Shown: positions 35,201 through 43,391, counted from the stretch's first letter. The stretch: 48,477 nucleotides of DNA from DASPPF01 sp032906705 (GCA_032906705.1 JAJTZC010000008.1:1-48477); one strand, 5' to 3'. The notes: generated by a model from the letters alone, not told the origin. A program made the numbers and translations.

Positions 35201-36059
35201 AGGCCTGCCCAGGCTGATGGAGCTTGTTGACGCGAGGAAGATTCCAGCCACACCTTCCATGGACATCTACCTTGACAAGGAGTACGGGGCGTCAAGCGAA
35301 AAGGCAGTCAAGGTCGCAAAGGAGATCCTCTTCACGAAGGTTGGGAACGTGGTTAGCTACAGCGAAGTCGACCCCACGGAGGGCATCAAGCTTCATCTCA
35401 GCCCGGACATGATGGCAGACCGGGACACGAACGCAGATGAAGTCGCGAAGGTAGTAGAGACGGGCAAGAGGAACGTCCAGAAGGACAAGACAGGGAAGGT
35501 GATACACGTCAACATGGAGAACGCCGACCTCTCGACCCTCTTCACGCTGCGCAACAAGGTGCTCAACATGAAGCTAAAGGGGATACCAGGAATAACGCGG
35601 GTGACCGTCGTGAAGGAGGGGGAGGAGTCGTTCATCCAGACTGCTGGCTCAAACTTGGGAAAGGTCATAGCCATCAAAGGCGTCGACCCGACTAGGGTCT
35701 ACACGAACAACGTCCACGAGGTCGCCCAGGTGCTCGGCATCGAAGCAGCCAGGGCCACGCTCGTGAGGGAAGTAATGAGCACCCTCGACGAGCAGGGGCT
35801 TGAGGTCGACATCAGGCACATCTTCTTGGTAGCAGACCTGATGACGTCGAAGGGCTATGTGCAACAGATAGGCAGACACGGAATAGCCGGCTCGAAGAGC
35901 AGCGTGCTGGCGAGGGCGGCCTTCGAGATTACGGTCCCGACTCTAGCCGAGGCCGCAGTGAAGGGCGAGGTAGAGGACCTGAAGGGCGTCACCGAAAACG
36001 TGATCGTCGGCCTGCCCATACCCGTGGGCACTGGCATGATCGACCTCTACATGAGCTGA
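32283..36059 (+). CDS. rpoA: DNA-directed RNA polymerase subunit A, A' and A'' fused
   Basis: The largest subunit, 1258 residues in a single chain. Zinc motifs are CGTCGSTAGRCPGHFGH and CRTCG with CPHCG; the catalytic magnesium site is NADFDGDEM (D461, D463, D465); the bridge-helix/trigger region reads SREGLVDTA-like in HAMGGREGLVDTAVRTQQSG, and the A''-type segment GEASGIVAAQSIGEPGTQMT follows without a break. Crenarchaeota and Euryarchaeota have the subunit split into rpoA1 and rpoA2; an unsplit form is known in Thaumarchaeota and relatives. The start is GTG at 32283, with an ATG two codons later. Confidence 0.97.
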   Translation: MSMEQALKTIGGIDFAVFSPNEVRRYSVAEITQPETYDEDGMPVQGGLMDSRLGTLEPGQKCGTCGSTAGRCPGHFGHIELAEPVLHIAFVDEINKLIQTTCRTCGRILLPQQELDAYRARLAGKTDFTPAIVESVAKEITTKAKKVKLCPHCGKQQFQIEFTKPTIFHEITEEGGATRLLPVAIRERLERVSNEDLQLLGFNSKAARPEWFVLQVLPVPPLTVRPSITLESGIRSEDDLTHKVVDILRVNQRVRESKESGTPHLIVQDLVDLLHYHVTTYFDNEVSGIPQAHHRSGRPLKTLSQRLKGKEGRFRGSLSGKRVDFSSRTVISPDPNLDIGEVGVPFEIAKKLTIPEKVSPSNMENLKQLVVKGPFEHPGANYVIRPDGVKIRLDFASDRKALADSLASGYIVERHLMDGDVVLFNRQPSLHRMSVMAHFVRVLPYRTFRLHPSVCPPYNADFDGDEMNLHVPQSEESRSEALMLMKVQDQIISPRYGGPIIGGIRDFITGAFMLTRDETTLTPGEFSNLALVGGYEGDLPEPAARGAYTGKQLFSLFLPKGMNYVLTSKWAKSSKSGSSGDVVVKDGSLISGVVDKAVIGAEEPDSLLHRIAKDYGNEEARNFLNSILSVLKTFLTRRGFTYGFNELELPEEAKKGINDTLDEAYSKVTELIKEYKAGKLSLTRGLSAEDFLEASIVNELARARDRAGKIADRAFPAENSGMIMARTGARGSSLNVGQMTAALGQQSVRGKRIEKGMKGRALSHFPWNDQSPEAKGFVRSNYRDGLSPTEFFFHAMGGREGLVDTAVRTQQSGYMQRRLVNALEHLKVEYDLSVRDPHGHIIQFLYGEDGVDPAKSDHGRPINLDRLIETEELQNKSRTKLESETVERLMKKYQPMLNDRLFKELSEKLASSHLTEEGAKETLEKVDEALDYSRVEPGEASGIVAAQSIGEPGTQMTLRTFHFAGVRERDVTLGLPRLMELVDARKIPATPSMDIYLDKEYGASSEKAVKVAKEILFTKVGNVVSYSEVDPTEGIKLHLSPDMMADRDTNADEVAKVVETGKRNVQKDKTGKVIHVNMENADLSTLFTLRNKVLNMKLKGIPGITRVTVVKEGEESFIQTAGSNLGKVIAIKGVDPTRVYTNNVHEVAQVLGIEAARATLVREVMSTLDEQGLEVDIRHIFLVADLMTSKGYVQQIGRHGIAGSKSSVLARAAFEITVPTLAEAAVKGEVEDLKGVTENVIVGLPIPVGTGMIDLYMS

Positions 36060-36064
36060 TAACG

Positions 36065-36367
36065 ATGGTCGAACAAGCCCAGCTCTCTAAGATTCTCAAG
36101 GAGGCGATGAAGGGCGGTAAGTACGTGGTCGGCGCGAAAGAGGCACTCGCGGGCATGAAGGGCACAAAGGCAATCATCTGCACGAAGTCGATTCCGGCCT
36201 CCATCGGGGCGAAGCTCAGGGACGAGGCAAAGAAGCAGGGCGTCGCGGTGGTAGAACTCGGAGTCTCCTCGATGGAGCTCTCCAGGATGATTGGAAGGCC
36301 ATTCAGAGTCTCCGCGCTGTCCCTCCGCTCACTTGGTGACTCGGACCTGAAGCTCCTGCTACGGTGA
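36065..36367 (+). CDS. rpl30e: ribosomal protein L30e-like (eL30)
   Basis: A 100-residue L7Ae/L30e-type RNA-binding protein, usually found between rpoA and nusA in Archaea. Matching features are KILKEAMKGGKYVVGAKEAL, KAIICTKSIPASIGAKLRDE and VAVVELGVSSMELSRMIGRP. It starts 6 bp after the rpoA stop and ends 7 bp before nusA, so all are in one operon. Confidence 0.93.
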   Translation: MVEQAQLSKILKEAMKGGKYVVGAKEALAGMKGTKAIICTKSIPASIGAKLRDEAKKQGVAVVELGVSSMELSRMIGRPFRVSALSLRSLGDSDLKLLLR

Positions 36368-36373
36368 GCCCGG

Positions 36374-36820
36374 GTGCCCGAGATTAAGCTGAGTTCCGAA
36401 CAGCTCTCACTCATGTCGATGTTTAACGGGATGACGGGCGCGACGGCAAGGGACTGTGTTGTTGACGAGAAACAGAACAGGCTGATCTTCGTGGTGGCCA
36501 AGGGGCAGATGGGGCTCGCGATAGGGAAAGACGGCGCCTCAGTCAAGAAAATCGAGAGGGCGGTCAGGAGGCCCGTAGAAGTGGTTGAGGAGTGGTTCGA
36601 CGACGTTTCGGAACTGGTCAAGAACGCCCTAGGTCCAAGGTACGTCCAGGAGGTCCGGGTGAGCGACAGGCTCGACGGCACAAAGGGGGTAGTCGTAGTT
36701 GTCGACCCGAAAAAGAAAGGAGCGGCGGTCGGTATGGGAGGAAGGAACGCCGAGAAGGTCAGGCTGCTCGCGAAGCGCTACTTCGAGATTAACAGCGTGC
36801 AGATAGTGAGCTCGCTCTGA
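36374..36820 (+). CDS. nusA: transcription factor NusA (archaeal short form)
   Basis: A 148-residue archaeal NusA with two KH domains and no S1 or N-terminal domain: the KH GxxG loops are AIGKDGASVKKIERAV near residue 50 and AVGMGGRNAEKVRLLAKRYF near the end. It probably binds nascent or ribosomal RNA. The start is GTG at 36374. Confidence 0.93.
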   Translation: MPEIKLSSEQLSLMSMFNGMTGATARDCVVDEKQNRLIFVVAKGQMGLAIGKDGASVKKIERAVRRPVEVVEEWFDDVSELVKNALGPRYVQEVRVSDRLDGTKGVVVVVDPKKKGAAVGMGGRNAEKVRLLAKRYFEINSVQIVSSL

Positions 36821-36828
36821 ACCAACCC

Positions 36829-36836
36829 TTTTATAG
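36829..36836 (+). promoter_or_regulatory. internal promoter of rps12-rps7
   Basis: TTTTATAG, 25-32 bp before ATG 36861, between nusA and rps12. It would give a leaderless rps12-rps7 transcript independent of the RNA polymerase promoter. Confidence 0.55.
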
Positions 36837-36860
36837 AAACTGAAGGGGCCGATGAAAAGT

Positions 36861-37298
36861 ATGCCAGGCTCACCACGCGGCGAGTTCGCAGCGCGACAAA
36901 TTTCGCAGAAGCGCCAGCGACTCCGCTGGTCCAACAAATGGTACAAGCGTAGTAAGCTGGGCCTCGACTACAAGGCGGACCCGCTCGAGGGGTCGCCGCA
37001 GGCCAGGGGGATAGTGCTGGAGAAGGTGGGTATCGAGTCCAAGCAGCCCAACTCCGCGATCAGGAAGTGCTGCAGAGTCCAGATCGTGAAGAACGGGAAG
37101 CAGGTGACTGCGTTCCTTCCCGGAGACGGGGCGTTGAACTTCGTGGACGAACACGATGAAGTCATGCTGCAGGGGATTGGAGGGTCGATGAAGAGGGCAA
37201 TGGGTGACATCCCGGGGGTCCGCTGGACTGTCTTCAAGGTGAACGGCGTCTCACTCAATGAGCTGGTATACGGACGGAAGGAGAAGCCGAGGAGATAG
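36861..37298 (+). CDS. rps12: 30S ribosomal protein S12 (uS12)
   Basis: Small-subunit decoding-site protein, 145 residues from ATG 36861. Seen: PGSPRGEFAARQISQKRQRL (archaeal N-terminus), KQPNSAIRKCCRVQIVKNGK (the conserved decoding loop) and PGDGALNFVDEHDEVMLQGI. An ATG at 36852 would add three residues, but the TATA box at 36829-36836 fits 36861. Confidence 0.96.
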   Translation: MPGSPRGEFAARQISQKRQRLRWSNKWYKRSKLGLDYKADPLEGSPQARGIVLEKVGIESKQPNSAIRKCCRVQIVKNGKQVTAFLPGDGALNFVDEHDEVMLQGIGGSMKRAMGDIPGVRWTVFKVNGVSLNELVYGRKEKPRR

Positions 37299-37300
37299 GA

Positions 37301-37912
37301 ATGAGCAAACAGGCTCTCGAGTACCCCAATCTGCTTCTTTGGAACAAGTGGGACCTCACGGATGTGAAGGTCCAGGACGTCGGTCTCCAGAGCGTAATCA
37401 GCCTGAAGCCGATGCTCGTGCCCCATTCCGGGGGTAGGCACGAGCACAAGAAGTTCGCAAAGGCACGCGTGAACATAGTCGAGCGGCTCGCGATACACAT
37501 GATGCACTACGGCAAGAAGTACGCCAAGAACACGGGGCGGATGGGCGGCAAGAAGCAGAGGGCGTTGACCATCGTGAAGACCGCCTTCGATATCATACAT
37601 CTCAAGACCGGCGAGAACCCGGCTCAGACTCTGGTGAGGGCGTTAGAGAGAGCCGCGCCAAACGAGGACACCACGAGGCTGAGCTACGGCGGTGTCGTCT
37701 ACCACATGTCGGTCGACATCTCACCGGTGAGGAGGGTCGACCTCGCGCTCCGCTTCATATCCGAGGGCGTGAGGGAGGCAGCCTTCTCCTCCGCGAGGAG
37801 CGTAGAGGAGGTTCTCTCGGACGAGATAATCCAGGCGGCCGCGGGCGACTCGAACAGCTACTCGGTGAGAAAGAAGAACGAGCAGGAACGCGTCGCGATG
37901 GCCTCTAGGTAG
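37301..37912 (+). CDS. rps7: 30S ribosomal protein S7 (uS7)
   Basis: Small-subunit head protein, 203 residues, starting 2 bp after rps12. Seen: HEHKKFAKARVNIVERLAIH, NPAQTLVRALERAAPNEDTT and the C-terminal RRVDLALRFISEGVREAAFS. Its last 8 bp overlap the convergent hydrolase gene. The usual archaeal rps12-rps7-EF2/EF1A string is broken here: EF-1A lies 4 kb further on after guaBA. Confidence 0.96.
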   Translation: MSKQALEYPNLLLWNKWDLTDVKVQDVGLQSVISLKPMLVPHSGGRHEHKKFAKARVNIVERLAIHMMHYGKKYAKNTGRMGGKKQRALTIVKTAFDIIHLKTGENPAQTLVRALERAAPNEDTTRLSYGGVVYHMSVDISPVRRVDLALRFISEGVREAAFSSARSVEEVLSDEIIQAAAGDSNSYSVRKKNEQERVAMASR

Positions 37913-38621
37913 GCCGTTCGCCCTCTTCCTTCTTCTCCTTCTTGAGGGCCATTCCACGAAGGTCGTTCTCCATCTCTGGGGGCTCTGCTATCATGGCTGC
38001 GGGCTTTGCGAGGAACAGCCTCACTAGTTGCATCACCTGAGGGGCCCTGAACCGCTCGAGCTTGTGCGAGATGAGGAAGTCTCGGGCGGGGTCGCGGGCG
38101 ACGGGCTCTAGAACCTCCAGCCTGGATGTCCCAATCGCGTCCCTCAGAAGATAGCCAGCCTTCAACTGTGTCATCATGTCATCCTCCGCGTATATTATCA
38201 AGGTCGGCTTCCGCAGCTTCTCGAGCCTCCCCAATTGCTCCTTGTCGTACGAGCTCGACACGAGGACAAGCGCCTCCACAGCTTCGGGCCACTTCAGCGC
38301 AAACTCGAGGGCCACCTGGCCTCCCCAGCTGGTCCCCATCAGACTCGTCTTCACCACCGACAGGCGCTCAAGCAGGTCCTTGACGGTGTCGGCCTGGACC
38401 CTGTAGTCCGGCGTCTCGACCGGAATCGACGACCTGCCATATCCCACCAGGTCCGGGATTACGAGACTGTAGGCGTCCCCCAAGGCCAGGAGAGGCTCCC
38501 AGACCCTCCAGTCCTCCCTGTGGTCGCTCCCGTGGAGGAGGACGAGGCTCGGCCCTCGCCCCGCAGTTGCACAGTTCACCGTGTACTCTCCGACCTCCAC
38601 CCTCTTCTCGGTGGCCTGCAT
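37905..38621 (-). CDS. alpha/beta hydrolase
   Basis: A 238-residue alpha/beta-hydrolase fold protein. The oxyanion region is SLVLLHGSDHREDW, the nucleophile elbow is GTSWGGQ (serine), and IIYAEDD contains the probable acid. The catalytic histidine would be H in FLISHKLERF, but this is not certain, and the C-terminus ends in a Lys/Glu-rich tail. The substrate is unknown. ATG 38621 is favoured over 38681, which overlaps guaA. It converges with rps7. Confidence 0.85.
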   Translation of the reverse strand: MQATEKRVEVGEYTVNCATAGRGPSLVLLHGSDHREDWRVWEPLLALGDAYSLVIPDLVGYGRSSIPVETPDYRVQADTVKDLLERLSVVKTSLMGTSWGGQVALEFALKWPEAVEALVLVSSSYDKEQLGRLEKLRKPTLIIYAEDDMMTQLKAGYLLRDAIGTSRLEVLEPVARDPARDFLISHKLERFRAPQVMQLVRLFLAKPAAMIAEPPEMENDLRGMALKKEKKEEGERPT

Positions 38622-38667
38622 AATGGGTCGCCTTCCCCGTTCTCCTTTCAAACCTTTTCCCGCGCAA

Positions 38668-40215
38668 CTACTGGGGCTCAATCGTTGCTGGGGGCTTTGA
38701 GGAGACAGCGTAGGCGACAGCCACGACTCCCTCGACCTCGCCGGTGATTCTGGTCGATATCAGCTCGAGCGTCTCATGCTTTATTCTGTACCAGTCTGCA
38801 GTCATCGCGTCCTGAGACTCAACCACCTTCACTGTGACCTGATGGCCGAGCCTCCTCTCGTCGCCGAGGACTCCGGTCACCATGTCGTCCCCAACATAGG
38901 CGAAGGCCTGCCACACCTTCGGGTACGTTCCCTCGGTGATCAGGACGTCTTCGACGATTCTGTTCGCCTCGCGGCACATCCTGAGTTTCTCGGGGGTGAC
39001 CTCCCCCAGCACTCTGACCGCCAGGCCGGGACCTGGGAAAGGATGACGCTGCACGACATCGCGGGGAAGGCCGAGAAGCGTCCCGAGTACCCTGACCTCG
39101 TCCTTGTAGAGCTCCTTGAGCGGCTCCACAACGTGCATCGCGAACTCCGAGGGAAGGCCCCCAACATTGTGGTGTGTCTTGATCTTGGAGGCCGGCGCGC
39201 CCGACCTGCCGCTCTCGATCACGTCTGGGTACAGCGTCCCCTGCGCGAGGTGCGCGAACGGGCCCTCCTTGTCTGCGAACTCCTCGAAGACCTCGGCAAA
39301 GACTCGGCCCACGACCCTCCTCTTCTCCTCAGAATCCGTCACGCCTCTGAGAGAACCCAGGAATCTCTTCGAAGCGTCCACGAACGAGACACGAGCTCCC
39401 AATTGACGACCGATGAACCGTCTGACCGTCTCTGCTTCCCCGGCCCTCAAGAGACCCGTGTCGATGAACAGGCAGCTCAGCCTCTCCCCAACTGCTCGCT
39501 GGAGAAGGGCGGCAGTCACTGATGAATCGACCCCGCCAGAGACCGCACACAGTACGTTCCCTCGGAGCCTGGAGAGCTGACTCACGGAATCCTGTACGAA
39601 ACCCTCCATGCTCCAGTTCCGCTCCGCTCGGCACACTTTCAGAACGAAGTTTGAGAGGACCAGGTCCCCGCTCTCTGTATGCGAAACCTCTGGATGGAAC
39701 TGCACCCCGAAGTGCTTCCCGTCTCCAGAGCTCACGGCCGCATACGCGGAGGCCCCGCTGGACGCGATTGCGGAAAGAGAAGGGGGCAACCTTGTCGCAG
39801 AGTCGCTGTGGCTCATCCAGCACGTGATTGTGTCCCTGCCGATTCCCTCGAAGATTCCCTTCTCAGCGAGGATCCTGACTACGGCCCTACCGTACTCCCT
39901 CCTGTCGGTCCTCTCGACCTCGCCTCCGTGCGCCTGGACCATCAGCTGGTAGCCATAGCAGATGCCCAGCAGGGGCAGCTTTGCCTCGAAGAGCGCCGGG
40001 TCGGGATGCGGTGCTCCGGAGTCGTAGACGCTTGCAGGTCCGCCGGAGAGGACGACGCCAGCGACGCCCTCCTTCAAGAGCTCACCCACGGGCGTGTCGT
40101 AGGGGAAGAGGCCCGCATAGACTCCGAGACCCCTCACCCTTCTGCAGATGAGGTGCGAGTACTGGCCGCCGAAGTCGAGGACTCCGATGCCTCCCCTGAA
40201 CGGCTCCCCGCTCAT
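38668..40215 (-). CDS. guaA: GMP synthase (glutamine-hydrolysing)
   Basis: Converts XMP, glutamine and ATP to GMP. The 515-residue protein fuses the class I glutamine amidotransferase (nucleophile Cys in LLGICYGYQ, His and Glu in FHPEVSHTE) to the ATP-pyrophosphatase domain (P-loop AVSGGVDSS) and the dimerisation domain with PFPGPGLAVRVLGEV and SSKPPATIE at the end. Many archaea have GuaA as two polypeptides; this one is a single chain. It overlaps guaB by 4 bp (ATGA). Confidence 0.96.
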   Translation of the reverse strand: MSGEPFRGGIGVLDFGGQYSHLICRRVRGLGVYAGLFPYDTPVGELLKEGVAGVVLSGGPASVYDSGAPHPDPALFEAKLPLLGICYGYQLMVQAHGGEVERTDRREYGRAVVRILAEKGIFEGIGRDTITCWMSHSDSATRLPPSLSAIASSGASAYAAVSSGDGKHFGVQFHPEVSHTESGDLVLSNFVLKVCRAERNWSMEGFVQDSVSQLSRLRGNVLCAVSGGVDSSVTAALLQRAVGERLSCLFIDTGLLRAGEAETVRRFIGRQLGARVSFVDASKRFLGSLRGVTDSEEKRRVVGRVFAEVFEEFADKEGPFAHLAQGTLYPDVIESGRSGAPASKIKTHHNVGGLPSEFAMHVVEPLKELYKDEVRVLGTLLGLPRDVVQRHPFPGPGLAVRVLGEVTPEKLRMCREANRIVEDVLITEGTYPKVWQAFAYVGDDMVTGVLGDERRLGHQVTVKVVESQDAMTADWYRIKHETLELISTRITGEVEGVVAVAYAVSSKPPATIEPQ

Positions 40216-41387
40216 CTGGCCGTTTCCTTTGCCTTCACAGAATGGGTCCCAAGCTCAGCCGCCCCCGAGGCGGAGACCAAACCGAAGGATGCGACGCTCC
40301 ACAGGTCCTCGATGCTTCTTGCACCTGCATACCCGAGCGCGGCCCTTAGCCCGTTCTCCATCCTGGCCACCGCCTTCTCAGCGCTCCCCGAATACGGCAC
40401 GTACGCTTCGACACCCTCGTCTAGCCCCTTGGCAGGCACGCTGTACCTGTCCAGTGCGAACCTCATCTTGCGAGCAGCGGCGCTCGCCATCCCTCTGTGG
40501 ACCTTCACCTTCTCCCCCTTTATTGACAAAGGCTTGCCGGGGGACTCGTCTGTCCCAGCAAGGAGAGAACCCAGCATCACTGTTGAAGCGCCTGAGCCGA
40601 GAGCCAGCGCTCCGTCTCCGGGCCCGCGTATCCCACCGTCCGCTATGACTGGGATCTCGGTGCTCTTTGCCGCGACCGCCGAAGCGACCTCGGCAACCGC
40701 GAAGAGCGTGGGGGCTCCCACTCGAGTCACCTCGGATGTTATGCAGATTGAACCTGACCCGATGCCGGCCCTGAAGCCGTCCACCCTGGGAAGTTCCTCC
40801 AGGATTTCGTCAACCGCCCGACGCGTCCCGACACTCCCTGCGACGAAGTCTTTGCTGATGTCTGGGAGGACTGCCTTCGCGGCTCGGATTATCTTGGAAT
40901 TATGGAAATGCGCGACGTCGGACACGAGAAAGTCGGCCACCCTGTCCAGCGCGATGCATCTTTCGCGGTCCATGGGCGAGACCGATGCCCCCACGAGTGG
41001 CCTGCCCTTGGCGTCGGTGCTCGTTGCCTCGACCTTGGACTCCTTCACCCTCTTGACTTGGGACGCCTGGTCGTCCAAGGACATGTTTCTGTGAATCACC
41101 CCTACGCCGCCCAGCCTCGCCATCTCGAGTGCTAGTCTCCATTCAGTGACTGTGTCCATCGGGGAGGAAACAATTGGTAGCTTGATCCGTATGTTTCTCG
41201 TCAGCTTGCTGGAGAGGTCAATTTCGTTAGGTTCAGCCTCACTCCTTCCCGGAAGGAGGATGAAATCTCTGAAGGTGAACGCGTGGGTCGCGTCATTCAG
41301 TTTTGACACGAAGCTGTCTGGCAAGGTCGACCCTTGCCGAATCAAAGACGCGAACTCGCTATAATAACCCTTGCTTGGGTCAGCCAC
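40212..41387 (-). CDS. guaB: IMP dehydrogenase without CBS domains
   Basis: Oxidises IMP to XMP with NAD+, feeding guaA. The 391-residue TIM barrel has PIVSSPMDTVTEWRLALEMA, the substrate loop GSGSICITSEVTRVGAPT with catalytic Cys214, IADGGIRGPGDGALALGSGA and VEAYVPYSGS. The two CBS domains that usually sit after residue ~115 are absent, so the adenine/guanine nucleotide control they provide is missing. A GMP reductase is the alternative for a CBS-less protein, but the operon with guaA favours IMPDH. The start is GTG at 41387; a TTG at 41432 would overlap the promoter. Confidence 0.9.
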   Translation of the reverse strand: MADPSKGYYSEFASLIRQGSTLPDSFVSKLNDATHAFTFRDFILLPGRSEAEPNEIDLSSKLTRNIRIKLPIVSSPMDTVTEWRLALEMARLGGVGVIHRNMSLDDQASQVKRVKESKVEATSTDAKGRPLVGASVSPMDRERCIALDRVADFLVSDVAHFHNSKIIRAAKAVLPDISKDFVAGSVGTRRAVDEILEELPRVDGFRAGIGSGSICITSEVTRVGAPTLFAVAEVASAVAAKSTEIPVIADGGIRGPGDGALALGSGASTVMLGSLLAGTDESPGKPLSIKGEKVKVHRGMASAAARKMRFALDRYSVPAKGLDEGVEAYVPYSGSAEKAVARMENGLRAALGYAGARSIEDLWSVASFGLVSASGAAELGTHSVKAKETAR

Positions 41388-41433
41388 AATTGACCCACCA
41401 TGGAGCGAGCTCCCTAGACGAGTTCTCCACAAT

Positions 41434-41442
41434 GATTAACTA
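41434..41442. promoter_or_regulatory. divergent TATA box for guaBA and the 57-residue membrane protein
   Basis: GATTAACTA on the plus strand and TAGTTAATC on the minus strand. It is placed to start the guaB transcript near 41411 and the plus-strand gene near 41463. Confidence 0.45.
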
Positions 41443-41473
41443 GGATGGGAGACATCTGTGATTTCGCGACAGC

Positions 41474-41647
41474 ATGGATTTCGACCCGATGGCGACATTT
41501 GGGAGTCTCTTGCGTGGCTGTATCAGCGACGCCAAGGAGCGGGACGAGACCAAGGCAGCGCTCGAGGGTGCCCTGTTCCTGGTTCTCGGAATGGCAAGCA
41601 GCGTCTTGACGGCATACCTCTTCTTGGCATTCGGTTTCCTCGTCTAA
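41474..41647 (+). CDS. 57-residue single-helix membrane protein
   Basis: A short gene: MDFDPMATFGSLLRGCISDA, then KERDETKAALEG, then one long hydrophobic helix (ALFLVLGMASSVLTAYLFLA) ending FGFLV. It has a charged N-terminal amphipathic stretch and a TATA box 32-40 bp upstream. No family recognised. Codon third positions are mostly G or C, as in real genes here. Confidence 0.6.
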   Translation: MDFDPMATFGSLLRGCISDAKERDETKAALEGALFLVLGMASSVLTAYLFLAFGFLV

Positions 41648-41724
41648 ACAAATGAACTCGCGTGTAAAGGATTCCTATCCTGCCCCAATTTACTGGTTGG
41701 AAGCGGGGTTTGCTCCGTAAAGGC

Positions 41725-41931
41725 ATGGGAAGAAAGGCGGTCCTCTTCGGATTCTGGCTCCTGGGATATGCACTCGGGTTCTTCGCTTGGCTCGTGAGGG
41801 CTCCTGTGATCACCTGGATCATGACACTCGGCTTCAGCGCCGACTTGGCCGGGGCACTCATAACGGGCTTCGCGGGATCTCTGATGATGCTAGTCGGGGT
41901 CATCCTCTGGAGCTACATGTCATCTAGCTGA
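41725..41931 (+). CDS. 68-residue two-helix membrane protein
   Basis: MGRKAVLFGFWLLGYALGFF begins the first helix and a second follows (GALITGFAGSLMMLVGVILW), with a Ser-rich end. Unknown family. The ATG at 41725 is chosen (a TTG at 41710 is less likely); AATTTACT, 38 bp upstream, is a TATA-like box. Confidence 0.62.
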   Translation: MGRKAVLFGFWLLGYALGFFAWLVRAPVITWIMTLGFSADLAGALITGFAGSLMMLVGVILWSYMSSS

Positions 41932-41938
41932 AGTGTTC

Positions 41939-41955
41939 ACGGGCGCCGGGCCCGT
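41939..41955 (+). terminator. GC-rich hairpin after the 68-residue gene
   Basis: ACGGGC, loop GCCGG, GCCCGT, starting 8 bp after the stop. No T-run follows on the plus strand, so the role is uncertain. Confidence 0.35.
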
Positions 41956-42016
41956 CGCCTTCGCAGATGACCTCCCCTGTTTTGGATACGCGTTTTCGAT
42001 AATAGTTGCCATTATG

Positions 42017-42025
42017 CTTAAATAA
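42017..42025 (+). promoter_or_regulatory. EF-1A promoter TATA box
   Basis: CTTAAATAA, 38-46 bp before the ATG of EF-1A, preceded by an AT-rich region with a possible BRE. A strong promoter is expected for this gene. Confidence 0.6.
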
Positions 42026-42062
42026 CGTGAGAAAAAGTCGTACAATGTAACGAGGTATTGCT

Positions 42063-43391
42063 ATGGCGAATAAGCCTCACCTGAACCTCATAGTGACTGG
42101 TCACGTAGACCACGGCAAGAGCACGTCGATGGGACATTTCCTTTACGACCTGGGAGTCGTCGACCAGAGGATGATAGAGGAGTTCGCAAAAGAGTCGGAG
42201 AAGACGGGTGCAGGCGACTCGTTCAAATACGCCTGGGTCCTCGACCAGCTAAAGGACGAACGAGAGAGAGGGGTCACGATTGACCTCGCGTTCCAGAAGT
42301 TTGAGACTCCGAAGTACTTCTACACTCTGATTGACGCTCCGGGTCACCGGGACTTCATCAAGAACATGATCACTGGTGCATCCGAGGCTGACGGAGCTGT
42401 GCTTGTCGTTTCCGCCAAGAAGGGAGAGGAGGACGTCGCTCTGGCGCCCGGAGGACAGGCCAGGGAGCACGCGTTCTTGCTCTTCACCCTCGGCGTGAAA
42501 CAGATAGTCGCATGCATCAACAAGATGGACGACCAGACGGTGAAGTACTCTGAACAGAGATTCAACGAAGCAAAGCAGGACGTCGAGAACCTCCTGAAGA
42601 ACGTCGGGTTCGACATCAAGAAGATCCACGTCATACCTATCTCCGGATGGACCGGCGAGAACGAGGTCAAAAAGTCCACAAACATGCCCTGGTACAAGGG
42701 TCCCACGCTCTTGGAGGCTCTGGACCAGTTCACAGAGCCGCCCAAGCCGATCGACAAGCCGCTGAGGATACCGGTCCAGGATGTCTACACTATCACAGGT
42801 GTGGGTACAGTCCCGGTCGGGAGAGTCGAGACTGGCAAGATGAGGGTCGGCGAGACGGTTTCGATCATGCCCGAGGGGCTAACCGCTGAAGTGAAGTCAA
42901 TCGAGACACACCATACAGCGATGCAGGAAGCAATGGCGGGCGACAACATCGGCTTCAACCTCAGAGGGGTGGCCAAGACGGACTTTAGGAGGGGTTCAGT
43001 GTTGGGGCCGGCGAACGCGCCCGCGACCATAGCAAAGGAGTTCCAGGCACAGATCATAGTTGTCTTCCACCCGACCGCCATCGCACCGGGGTACACCCCT
43101 GTGCTACACGCCCACACAGCCCAGGTCGCTGCGACAATCACCGAGATCATCGCAAAGATAGACCCGAGGACAGGTCAGGCCACGGAGGACAAGCCGAAAA
43201 CGATCAAGACGGGCGATTCAGCGATTGTGAGAATCCAGCCGCTCAGACCGATCGTGCTAGAGACATTCAAGGACTTTCCTGAGCTCGGAAGGTTCGCGCT
43301 AAGGGACATGGGTTCAACCGTCGCAGCCGGCATCGTCAAAGAGATCACGCAAAAGGGCCAGGCAGAGAAGAAGGTCGCCGCGAAGGCATAG
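42063..43391 (+). CDS. tuf: translation elongation factor 1-alpha
   Basis: Delivers aminoacyl-tRNA to the ribosome as a GTPase, 442 residues. The G motifs are TGHVDHGKST (G1), DAPGHRDFIKNMITGAS (G3) and NKMD (G4), followed by the two beta-barrel domains (EGLTAEVKSIETHHTAMQEA, APGYTPVLHAHTAQVAATIT). It has a clear promoter and is followed by a very short gene. Confidence 0.97.
   Translation: MANKPHLNLIVTGHVDHGKSTSMGHFLYDLGVVDQRMIEEFAKESEKTGAGDSFKYAWVLDQLKDERERGVTIDLAFQKFETPKYFYTLIDAPGHRDFIKNMITGASEADGAVLVVSAKKGEEDVALAPGGQAREHAFLLFTLGVKQIVACINKMDDQTVKYSEQRFNEAKQDVENLLKNVGFDIKKIHVIPISGWTGENEVKKSTNMPWYKGPTLLEALDQFTEPPKPIDKPLRIPVQDVYTITGVGTVPVGRVETGKMRVGETVSIMPEGLTAEVKSIETHHTAMQEAMAGDNIGFNLRGVAKTDFRRGSVLGPANAPATIAKEFQAQIIVVFHPTAIAPGYTPVLHAHTAQVAATITEIIAKIDPRTGQATEDKPKTIKTGDSAIVRIQPLRPIVLETFKDFPELGRFALRDMGSTVAAGIVKEITQKGQAEKKVAAKA

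Noticed and set aside
39679..41094. 471-residue plus-strand ORF across guaA and guaB
   Set aside because: It is the antisense of two clear enzymes, has no family signature, and its composition is what GC-rich antisense frames give.
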